Assembly (NCBI RefSeq): GCF_007475525.1
Contig: NZ_CP037899.1
Coordinates: 1,984,001 to 2,048,000, forward strand
DNA length: 64,000 nt
Direction: 5' to 3'
DNA from: Methylacidiphilum kamchatkense Kam1
Lineage (GTDB): Bacteria; Verrucomicrobiota; Verrucomicrobiia; Methylacidiphilales; Methylacidiphilaceae
Of the stretch, positions 1-6,236 are shown piece by piece. A program made the translations under genes and the position numbers. Every line of letters starts with the position of its first letter. Positions within the stretch are counted from its first letter, which is position 1. The notes below the pieces were generated by a model, which had not been told where the DNA came from, did no database searches, and worked only from the letters and a program-made list of their open reading frames with translations.

Positions 1-219
1 TCATTGGACTTAGAGAATGCTTTAAAGGAACATGTTGTAAAAGAGATAGGCTCTATAGCAAGACCAAAGGAAATTCGATTCATTGATGCATTACCTAAGA
101 CTCGAAGTGGCAAAATTGTTCGCAGACTTCTAAAAGAAATCAGTCGTGAGGGGCATATTTCAGGAGATATAACCACGCTAGAAGATAGCCAGTGTTTAGA
201 TAAGCTAATAAAAGGCTAA
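1..219 (+). CDS. acs: Acetyl-CoA synthetase (AMP-forming), C-terminal fragment; gene starts left of window
   Basis: This is the last 72 residues of an acyl-adenylate-forming enzyme that activates acetate to acetyl-CoA through acetyl-AMP. The fragment carries the C-terminal A10 motif [17 protein letters not shown], whose lysine (SGK, fragment residue 38) is the catalytic lysine of the adenylation half-reaction and the usual site of regulatory acetylation in Acs. The reading frame is open to the window edge, so the start is not visible. The fit to acetyl-CoA synthetase rather than another acyl-CoA ligase rests on this short stretch and is therefore probable, not certain. Confidence 0.8.
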   Translation, partial: SLDLENALKEHVVKEIGSIARPKEIRFIDALPKTRSGKIVRRLLKEISREGHISGDITTLEDSQCLDKLIKG

Positions 220-372
220 AAAATATTCTTGATCGCCAACGAGAAATAGTCTATGGCAAGTTTGTTTTCTATTTTCCTTCCTTGCCTGTAGACAAAAACG
301 GCTGAGATTAGTTTTTTTAAGAACTTTCTTTTTTGAGTCTTCCTTGGAAAGAAGAGAGTCAGAGAACACGAT

Positions 373-735
373 ATGCAGCCTAAAAAAAACCAATATACAG
401 CTAGACCCATGAAAACGATCTTGCTTTTAATTATTTCCAACATATTCATGACTTTGGCATGGTATCTGCACTTGAAATTCAGACACAAACCTTTACCTAC
501 AGCTATTATGATGAGTTGGGGACTAGCCTTCTTTGAATATATTTTTCAGGTGCCAGCCAATAGAATTGGATCGTATTCTTTTAGCGTGACTCAACTGAAA
601 GTGCTTCAAGAATGTATTACTCTGGCAGTCTTTACCCTGCTTGCTTGGATCATTTTCAAAGAGTCCCCTAGCTGGAATCTCTTGATTGCCTATCTATTCA
701 TCATAGGAGCGGTATTCTTCGCTTTTAAAGGATAA
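373..735 (+). CDS. DUF486 family small integral membrane protein
   Basis: A 120-residue protein with four hydrophobic segments that fits the DUF486 family of the drug/metabolite-transporter-like superfamily; the stretch FFEYIFQVPANRIGSYSFS followed by QLKVLQE is the family hallmark as I know it. The transported substrate, if any, is unknown. The first ATG is at 373; a second ATG at 409 (MKTILLLIISN) matches where family members usually begin, so the true protein may be 108 residues. It reads in the same direction as the acs fragment, about 150 bases downstream, and convergently towards pmoA. Confidence 0.75.
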   Translation: MQPKKNQYTARPMKTILLLIISNIFMTLAWYLHLKFRHKPLPTAIMMSWGLAFFEYIFQVPANRIGSYSFSVTQLKVLQECITLAVFTLLAWIIFKESPSWNLLIAYLFIIGAVFFAFKG

Positions 736-816
736 AAATAGAAAAAAAACTTTGATCTACAATTTAAGATCTCAAGAATGTGAAAACATAGAAGGCCACC
801 GAAAGTCTTATACTTA

Positions 817-830
817 AAACCGAAAGGTTT
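817..830 (+). other. Small hairpin with GAAA tetraloop
   Basis: AAACC (817-821), loop GAAA, GGTTT (826-830), between the convergent DUF486 gene and pmoA. It has no clear T-tract, so a terminator role is only possible. Confidence 0.3.
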
Positions 831-858
831 ACCCTTTTGAATTCTATGTCTGATAGAG

Positions 859-1605
859 TTATATCCTCTTACCTTTGAGATAGATCGGCTTTGCGAAAAA
901 ATAGCCCATATACCACCAGATAAAATACATAATGATAGATATAAACCCAGAAAAGAAAGCGGAGACTCCAAGCACGCCGCCAGCAAAGCTCCTCATTGTT
1001 CCAGTTTCTACCATTCTTAAATATTCAGGTGTTGAGGTTCGAATATACTGGTATTGAATAAGATCAGCCACACTGAGGAGTTGCCCTTCCCACAGGACAG
1101 GCACATGGTATGGCGCAATCATAGGCCAATTTGACGGATAAAAAAGCAGCCCCCATAACTCTCCACCCACTAAGGCAGTCACAACAAAGTTATTTGTAGT
1201 CATTAAGATCCCATCTAAAACAATCGCTTGCGGCAGCAATGTCTCAGGAAAGACCAAATTAATAGGAAACTTAGCCCATGCCCAAAAATTAATAATCCGA
1301 TTCAACCATTGTCCAAGCAAAAGGCCAAAGCATACCATAGTCGCCCCTGCAGGGAATTTCCAATGAGTCCATAAAGCTGCTTGGACGGCAGCAGGAAAAC
1401 AGATAGTCGCAATTGGAACTATGACTGGCCACCACATCCTATCTTTTAAATCGATCCAAAAAGACCAGTCTCCAGCAAAGAGTTGTTGATGAATCCAAGC
1501 AGCTGCTACAGTTGCAAGAAAAATGATCAAAAGGACAGCCAAATCAAAGCGTTTCCTGACAAAATCTGCTTCGATTTCCCTCTGAGTCAAGAGTTGCTCA
1601 TTCAT
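859..1605 (-). CDS. pmoA: Particulate methane/ammonia monooxygenase subunit A (PmoA family)
   Basis: A 248-residue, strongly hydrophobic protein with the PmoA/AmoA pattern. It begins NEQLLTQREIEADFVRKRFD before the first membrane segment, then has WWPVIVPIATICFPAAVQA, FPAGATMVCFGLLLGQWLNR, FVVTALVGGELWGLLFYPSN and a conserved WEGQLLSVADLIQYQYIRT loop near residue 185. PmoA is a membrane-anchored subunit of the trimeric copper monooxygenase that oxidises methane to methanol. It lies 53 bases downstream of pmoC on the same strand with AGAGGGA upstream of the ATG. The usual third gene, pmoB, does not follow: after the stop there are only about 120 bases before the end of the convergent DUF486 gene. 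Substrate preference (methane, short alkanes or ammonia) cannot be decided from one subunit. Confidence 0.9.
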   Translation of the reverse strand: MNEQLLTQREIEADFVRKRFDLAVLLIIFLATVAAAWIHQQLFAGDWSFWIDLKDRMWWPVIVPIATICFPAAVQAALWTHWKFPAGATMVCFGLLLGQWLNRIINFWAWAKFPINLVFPETLLPQAIVLDGILMTTNNFVVTALVGGELWGLLFYPSNWPMIAPYHVPVLWEGQLLSVADLIQYQYIRTSTPEYLRMVETGTMRSFAGGVLGVSAFFSGFISIIMYFIWWYMGYFFAKPIYLKGKRI

Positions 1606-1658
1606 ATTGGAGATTCCCTCTTCCTTCCTTCCTTCTTAATTGCTATTTTTCACCCTTT

Positions 1659-2519
1659 TTATTTATTCGGAAGAATGTTCTTCTCACAAGAACAGAATAA
1701 GGGATTAATACAAGCCTCAGGATTTTCTATAACAGTCGAGGCGCTAGGTACCTCTGCCCCTAAATAAACTTGATCGATTAGACTATAGACTCTTGGACAT
1801 ACCGTTACTAAGACTCCATATAGAGACAACGCCCCCCAAGCAAAAATTGCAAAACCCCAATGGAGTGGTGCAGAAAAGACCTCTTCCATGAACCAACGCG
1901 TATGACCAAATTCATTAAGACCAACGTTGGGGAATATCATTAAAGGAGAAGCCACTAAAATAACTAATGGAAGGGAGGTAGCTTTTGCAAATTGAGGTAA
2001 CCTAGTTAAAGCATACATCAACAACGTTAATCCTAAAATGATATAAACGGGATAACTTTGATAAAATTCAATAATATGACTAGGAGTAAAGCTTGTGTCT
2101 CTGATTACAGTTTGATGCCAAGTCGCATCTTGCTCTGCATAATAAGCTGCAATAAAGACAGCAAAAGCATACATTAGAACAAACGATCCCCAAATCCAGT
2201 ATCTTTTTAGTTCTTCTGCAGGGGAAAGATTTTCAAGGTTTCTGTCTCTTGTCTGCCACAAATACACGACAACAAAAAGAGCTACCAAAGCCTCAATAAT
2301 GAGTTCAGCCCATAAGACACTCATCCAATATTGTTGGTATTGTGGAGTTGAGTAATCAAGGCCTTTCGTAAAGGCAAAGAGCCTTTGATAGACATAGTCG
2401 ATGGTATTTAACAGGAAAATCAGTCCAATACCGAATAATGGAAGTTTAAGAGAAAAAGCAGATTTTCTTGGAACTTCATAAATAGTAAAAATTGCGTTTT
2501 TTTCTACAACACTTGGAAT
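1659..2519 (-). CDS. pmoC: Particulate methane/ammonia monooxygenase subunit C (PmoC family), probable ATT start
   Basis: The frame is open from 2555 to 1659 but holds no ATG, GTG or TTG before the ATG at 2324, which would remove the first membrane helix. The best start is ATT at 2519-2517, five bases after AGAGGAG, giving 286 residues, a normal PmoC length. Numbered from that start, the copper ligands known from M. capsulatus PmoC are all present with exact spacing: Asp131, His135, His148 (EQDATWH and FTPSH; D156/H160/H173 in M. capsulatus) and Asn202, His206, His220 (GLNEFGH and SAPLH; N227/H231/H245). At least six hydrophobic segments are visible. It is followed directly by pmoA. The C-terminal tail with two cysteines (PLFCSCEKN) is odd. 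Family certain, start uncertain. Confidence 0.88.
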   Translation of the reverse strand: MPSVVEKNAIFTIYEVPRKSAFSLKLPLFGIGLIFLLNTIDYVYQRLFAFTKGLDYSTPQYQQYWMSVLWAELIIEALVALFVVVYLWQTRDRNLENLSPAEELKRYWIWGSFVLMYAFAVFIAAYYAEQDATWHQTVIRDTSFTPSHIIEFYQSYPVYIILGLTLLMYALTRLPQFAKATSLPLVILVASPLMIFPNVGLNEFGHTRWFMEEVFSAPLHWGFAIFAWGALSLYGVLVTVCPRVYSLIDQVYLGAEVPSASTVIENPEACINPLFCSCEKNILPNK

Positions 2520-2524
2520 ATATG

Positions 2525-2531
2525 CTCCTCT
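2525..2531 (-). promoter_or_regulatory. Ribosome-binding site supporting the ATT start of pmoC
   Basis: AGAGGAG on the minus strand ends five bases before the in-frame ATT at 2519. No other in-frame candidate start (a CTG further upstream, an ATT at the later AIFTIYE position) has a comparable purine box. Confidence 0.5.
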
Positions 2532-2695
2532 TTTTGATGGATACAGAAGGGTTTTTTATGTTTAAAAAGAAAAAATCGCGATAAAAAAATTCACTTTTCT
2601 AAAAAAAAAAATTTTGACAATAACTGAAAAATAAAGATTCACTTATCCAGCAATTGAGCTGATTAGATCATTCTCTTCAAAAATTAAAAAAAGTT

Positions 2696-3349
2696 TTATT
2701 GGACATCATGGGGAGAAGGAGGAATAGGAGGCTTTTGTTTTTCAGAAGGGGCTGTCTGATTTTTTTCTTCTGAATCTATTGTATAGTTTTCTATTTGCTG
2801 ATAATTTGATGGGACAACAAAAAGCTCCTCTGGCTGTGGCCCCACTTTATAATCCTTCCACTCAACCAATACATTTCCTTTTTCTGGCATTATTTGAACC
2901 GGTGCTCCAGTCTCCTTGCCAATCCAAAAGGTGGCTTTTCCCGCTTTGGATTCCATCAAATATTTATCGCAAAGCACTCCTTGAAGCGTATCGGTACCAA
3001 CAGGAGTCCATTTAGCAGCAGGATCTCCTGGGGTTATATCGAAAAGGGGAGTTTCCTCTTTGACAGGATGTTCAAAATAAATTCTTTCATCTGGAAAAAG
3101 AGTATAAATCGTCTTTTTGTCTTTACGGATTATATTGATCTGCTGCTGCACTCCCGTCGGCCCTTCAACTCTAATTTTATCTCCATCAACAAAGATCTTT
3201 TGAACAATTTCTCCTCCTCCGACTTTAATAATTTGCATTACGGAAAATTGTTTAGGTAAGCTAAACGGCCTTTGAGCAAAGGCCACAAAAGAGCTACAAA
3301 CTAGAAAAGAAAAAGCCGTTAATAAAAATAAACCCACCTGTTTCATCAT
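2696..3349 (-). CDS. Secreted DUF4412-like protein of unknown function
   Basis: About 217 residues from the chosen start (MMKQVGLFLLTAFSFLV), which gives a clean signal peptide ending near VAFAQ. The longer open frame to 3433 would overlap the upstream gene and put an unlikely extra hydrophobic stretch in front, so I rejected it. The mature part is a beta-rich domain of the type seen in DUF4412 and outer-membrane-lipoprotein-sorting-like proteins (VDGDKIRVEG, YTLFPDERIYFE, GVLCDKYLMESKAGKATFWI, GAPVQIM) and ends in a proline-rich tail (KQKPPIPPSPHD). A periplasmic or surface location is inferred. No enzymatic residues are recognised. Confidence 0.6.
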   Translation of the reverse strand: MMKQVGLFLLTAFSFLVCSSFVAFAQRPFSLPKQFSVMQIIKVGGGEIVQKIFVDGDKIRVEGPTGVQQQINIIRKDKKTIYTLFPDERIYFEHPVKEETPLFDITPGDPAAKWTPVGTDTLQGVLCDKYLMESKAGKATFWIGKETGAPVQIMPEKGNVLVEWKDYKVGPQPEELFVVPSNYQQIENYTIDSEEKNQTAPSEKQKPPIPPSPHDVQ

Positions 3350-3401
3350 TTCTTTTTTATATAGTAACAGAAACACAACTTCTAGAAGATAATAAAACAA
3401 C

Positions 3402-3857
3402 TTAAGGATCAGCGATGTTATAATGACAAGCACAACCTTCGGGAAAAACTCTCCAACATTCCAAATGCCACTTCATTTTTTTATTCCTCCAATCAACTTC
3501 CCCAATGAGACATTGCTTCCTTTCAACATAAAAGGAAGGAATCCATAACAACGAAATCCTTTGGACAACTCCTGCTAGCAAAGCCATTTTATTGGCCTCA
3601 GGAGAACCTAAAAGAAAAAAGGGATGACTCCTGGCTATGATCTCTTTAAAAGTTTTAAGACTAATAGGTTGTAATCGAACAAATTGGTCTTGATCTTCTT
3701 GATCTAAATGAACCGGAAGATCTGTAAAGAGATTAACTGGGAAAGCCTCCAAAGGTAATAATCTATGACAAAGCAAAGAAGGAGAAAAATCAGTGCTGAG
3801 AAATTTGCCATCCAGGCTGATAGCTGCAAGCAAGGTGCAAGCTGCTTTAATCCTCAT
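3402..3857 (-). CDS. Small RibD C-terminal/dihydrofolate-reductase-like protein
   Basis: About 151 residues from the ATG at 3857, which overlaps the end of fmt by 11 bases and suggests translational coupling; an upstream TTG at 3881 is less likely. The N-terminus RIKAACTLLAAISLDGKFLS resembles the first strand and helix of RibD C-terminal reductases (xxxxxSLDGKI). The following region (ARSHPFFLLGSPEANKMALLAG) is at best distantly like the family, and the usual NADPH-binding GGGxL motif is not visible. At 151 residues it is shorter than a full RibD reductase domain of around 200. It may be a degenerate paralogue; the function is not assigned. Confidence 0.5.
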   Translation of the reverse strand: MRIKAACTLLAAISLDGKFLSTDFSPSLLCHRLLPLEAFPVNLFTDLPVHLDQEDQDQFVRLQPISLKTFKEIIARSHPFFLLGSPEANKMALLAGVVQRISLLWIPSFYVERKQCLIGEVDWRNKKMKWHLECWRVFPEGCACHYNIADP

Positions 3858-4806
3858 CTTTTTGTCCCAAAATCGTGCCAATAGCTAGTCTTGCCCCACG
3901 AGCAAAATCAGCCGCATGCATTTTCTTTCTTCCCTCGAGTTGAACCTCTCTTAACAACAGACCGCCAGCACGCCCTGCAGCAACTAAAACTCCATGCTTA
4001 TCTATACGCACAACTTCTCCTGGATTCCCTCTAGCCCGATGAGAAATAATTACTTTGTAAATTTTTAGGATCTTTTTCTCTTCCCCTATTTTCAACGTAG
4101 TATAAGCCACAGGCCATGGATTAAAAGCCCTGACCATTGCATCTATTTCCTGTTTATCTTTTGTCCAATCTATAAGCGCCTCCTCTTTCTTTATTTTCCT
4201 TGCATAAGAAGCCAGTGCATGATCCTGAGGAATCCGCGGCGCTTTCCCAGCCTTTATTGCTTCTAGAGACTGAATAATCAATCGTGCTCCTAATTCGGCA
4301 AGACGATTATGCAAGGATTCAGCCGTGTCATTCGAGCGAATTAATAGTTTTTCACTTGTTAAAATATCACCTGTATCTATCCCCTCATCCATCCAAATGA
4401 CGGTTACCCCCGTCTCTTTGTCCATGTTCTTTATGGCGGCTTGGATTGGTGATGCCCCTCTATATTTAGGAAGAAGCGATCCATGGATGTTCAAAATCCC
4501 AATAGAAGGAATCCCAAGCACCTCTTTAGACAATATCTGTCCATAGTCACAAACAACAATGATATCGGGTTTTAGGAACTGAATTTGTTGGATAGAACCT
4601 GCTGAATTAATATTTTCAGGTTGAAAAACCCATAAATGCAATTTCAAGGCAGCTCTTTTGATAGGTGAAGGTAAAAGCTCTTTTTGTCTACCAAAAGGTC
4701 GATCCGCCTGAGTAATAACTCCAGGAATGGTATATCTTCCATCCAGGGCTATAGCTTCAAGACTTGGAACACCAAAATCTCCTGTACCTATAAACACTAC
4801 TCTCAT
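3847..4806 (-). CDS. fmt: Methionyl-tRNA formyltransferase
   Basis: A 319-residue enzyme that transfers a formyl group from 10-formyl-THF to Met-tRNA-fMet for translation initiation. The N-terminal formyltransferase Rossmann domain starts MRVVFIGTGDFGVPSLEAI and contains the catalytic signature HGSLLPKYRGASPIQAAI near residue 108, with the Asn-His-Asp set (ILNIHGS, DEGIDTGDIL). The C-terminal OB-like tRNA-binding domain follows from about residue 205 (ALIDWTKDKQEIDAMVRAFNP). Length is normal. It is followed by the overlapping RibD-like gene and then the secreted DUF4412-like gene; def, the common partner, is not here. Confidence 0.97.
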   Translation of the reverse strand: MRVVFIGTGDFGVPSLEAIALDGRYTIPGVITQADRPFGRQKELLPSPIKRAALKLHLWVFQPENINSAGSIQQIQFLKPDIIVVCDYGQILSKEVLGIPSIGILNIHGSLLPKYRGASPIQAAIKNMDKETGVTVIWMDEGIDTGDILTSEKLLIRSNDTAESLHNRLAELGARLIIQSLEAIKAGKAPRIPQDHALASYARKIKKEEALIDWTKDKQEIDAMVRAFNPWPVAYTTLKIGEEKKILKIYKVIISHRARGNPGEVVRIDKHGVLVAAGRAGGLLLREVQLEGRKKMHAADFARGARLAIGTILGQKDED

Positions 4807-4973
4807 TCTCTAATATTATTCCATGCTATTCTTGGTTTTTCTTAAAAAGACTTTCTTTTTAAATATGACCAAAGGTAGAATCAAATCTATACTTTTTAGT
4901 TCTTTTTTAACCAATACACCCTGTTGTTCCTTTAGATGAAGAAGGGAAGGCATTCACATTATTTATTTATCCA

Positions 4974-5954
4974 ATGAAAAATCAAGGATCTGCTTTACCA
5001 ATAGAAAATGCAATCGAAAAGGCGATAGAACTTTTGCAGAAAGGAGAAGTTGTTGCTATCCCTACGGAAACTGTCTATGGCCTGGCTGCTGATGCTCTCA
5101 ATTCCGAAGCTGTAGCCCGACTGTTTGAACTTAAAAAAAGGCCGAAAATAGATCCGGTAATTGTCCACTGCTATTGTGCAAGCCAAGTTTTTTCCTTTGT
5201 TCAGAACCTTCCAGAACCAGCTAGATTTCTTGCTACGATGTATTGGCCAGGTCCCCTCACTCTGGTCTTAGAAAAAAAAGATTCGATTCCTGATATTGTT
5301 TCGGCAGGGCTTCCTTTTGCCGGATTTAGGGTACCCAAACATCCTCTAACCCTAAAACTGATCGAAAAACTTGGCAGACCACTGGCAGCGCCTAGTGCAA
5401 ATAGATTTGGGAAAATTAGTCCTACGACCGCACAAGCCGTCTTCGAAGAATTCAATCATCTGATTCCTTTAATTCTTGATGGAGGGCCATGTCCAGTGGG
5501 TATTGAATCGACAGTCATTTCGTTTACCCATGACCCTCCCTTGCTGCTCCGATATGGTGCCATCCCTAGAGAGGAAATAGAAAAGAGAATAGGGCCATTG
5601 GCCGTCCCTGCTCCCAATACAGAATGGAACCTAGCACCTGGCCGATTCCCTAAACACTATGCTCCTTCAGTCCCGGTGGAAATTATCTCCTCCCTCTCAG
5701 AGATTCCCTACTGGAAAAGAAAAAATGCTGGCTTGATTTTCTGGGGAAAAGAAGACACGACAGGATTCAAAGTTGTCAAAAATCTTTCCAAAGAAAGATC
5801 ACTGATCGAAGCAGCCGCAAATTTTTTTCAAATGCTTCGAGAATTGGACAAAAGCAACATAGAAAAAATCTATGCGTTACTCCTGCCAGAGGAAGGTTTA
5901 GGAAAAGCTATCAATGAAAGAATCAAAAAAGCAGCTGGCTCCCCCTCGCTATAG
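4974..5954 (+). CDS. tsaC/sua5: L-threonylcarbamoyladenylate synthase (YrdC plus Sua5 domains)
   Basis: A 326-residue two-domain enzyme making threonylcarbamoyl-AMP for the t6A37 modification of ANN-decoding tRNAs. The YrdC domain (about residues 10-205) shows PTETVYGLAADAL, the KxR-type ELKKRPKIDP segment, and APSANRFGKISPTTA. The Sua5 C-terminal domain follows a PGRFPKHYAP linker (about residue 224), typical of the long Sua5 form rather than the short TsaC form. It starts at the first ATG and is divergent from fmt. Confidence 0.95.
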   Translation: MKNQGSALPIENAIEKAIELLQKGEVVAIPTETVYGLAADALNSEAVARLFELKKRPKIDPVIVHCYCASQVFSFVQNLPEPARFLATMYWPGPLTLVLEKKDSIPDIVSAGLPFAGFRVPKHPLTLKLIEKLGRPLAAPSANRFGKISPTTAQAVFEEFNHLIPLILDGGPCPVGIESTVISFTHDPPLLLRYGAIPREEIEKRIGPLAVPAPNTEWNLAPGRFPKHYAPSVPVEIISSLSEIPYWKRKNAGLIFWGKEDTTGFKVVKNLSKERSLIEAAANFFQMLRELDKSNIEKIYALLLPEEGLGKAINERIKKAAGSPSL

Positions 5955-5996
5955 AAAACAGCACCTTAGACCAATCTTGCAGCTTGTTGCCTCCTA

Positions 5997-6236
5997 TCAT
6001 CTAAGATGCAGGTATATATTTGCATCTTTCTTCTCTGGCAGAATGTCAACACTAAGCAGTGGCCAAGTCCCTGGTGGTATGGCCATAGGGACATAAAGGA
6101 ATGCCATTTGGAAGCCTGAAGGATTTGGTTCTATGAAGTTCTACGGTCTTGAGCCTGTGGAGAGGGAAAGACACGGCGCTTGGGAGAACGTTGACCCTAA
6201 AACTATTCTCGATCCCTGTGTGGGAAGGAGAAAGTC
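5997..6236 (-). pseudogene. Possible remnant of an unknown gene
   Basis: Between tsaC/sua5 and gyrA the minus strand reads protein-like text in two overlapping frames. One, ending at the TGA at 5999-5997, reads QMAFLYVPMAIPPGTWPLL and then SVDILPEKKDANIYLHLR; the frame upstream of it reads GIENSFRVNVLPSAVSFPLH. There is no start codon, no full-length frame and no family I recognise. A decayed gene 3' end is the simplest reading; chance is not excluded. Confidence 0.25.

Noticed and set aside
690-986. Minus-strand frame downstream of pmoA as a pmoB remnant
   Set aside because: It overlaps both pmoA and the DUF486 gene in other frames and shows no PmoB features.
2317-2324. ATG at 2324 as the start of pmoC
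   Set aside because: It would remove 65 residues including the first membrane helix, although protein-like family text (LFAFTKGLDYSTPQYQQYW) continues upstream in frame.
3357-3433. Longer start for the secreted DUF4412-like protein
   Set aside because: It overlaps the RibD-like gene and adds a second hydrophobic segment before a clean signal peptide.
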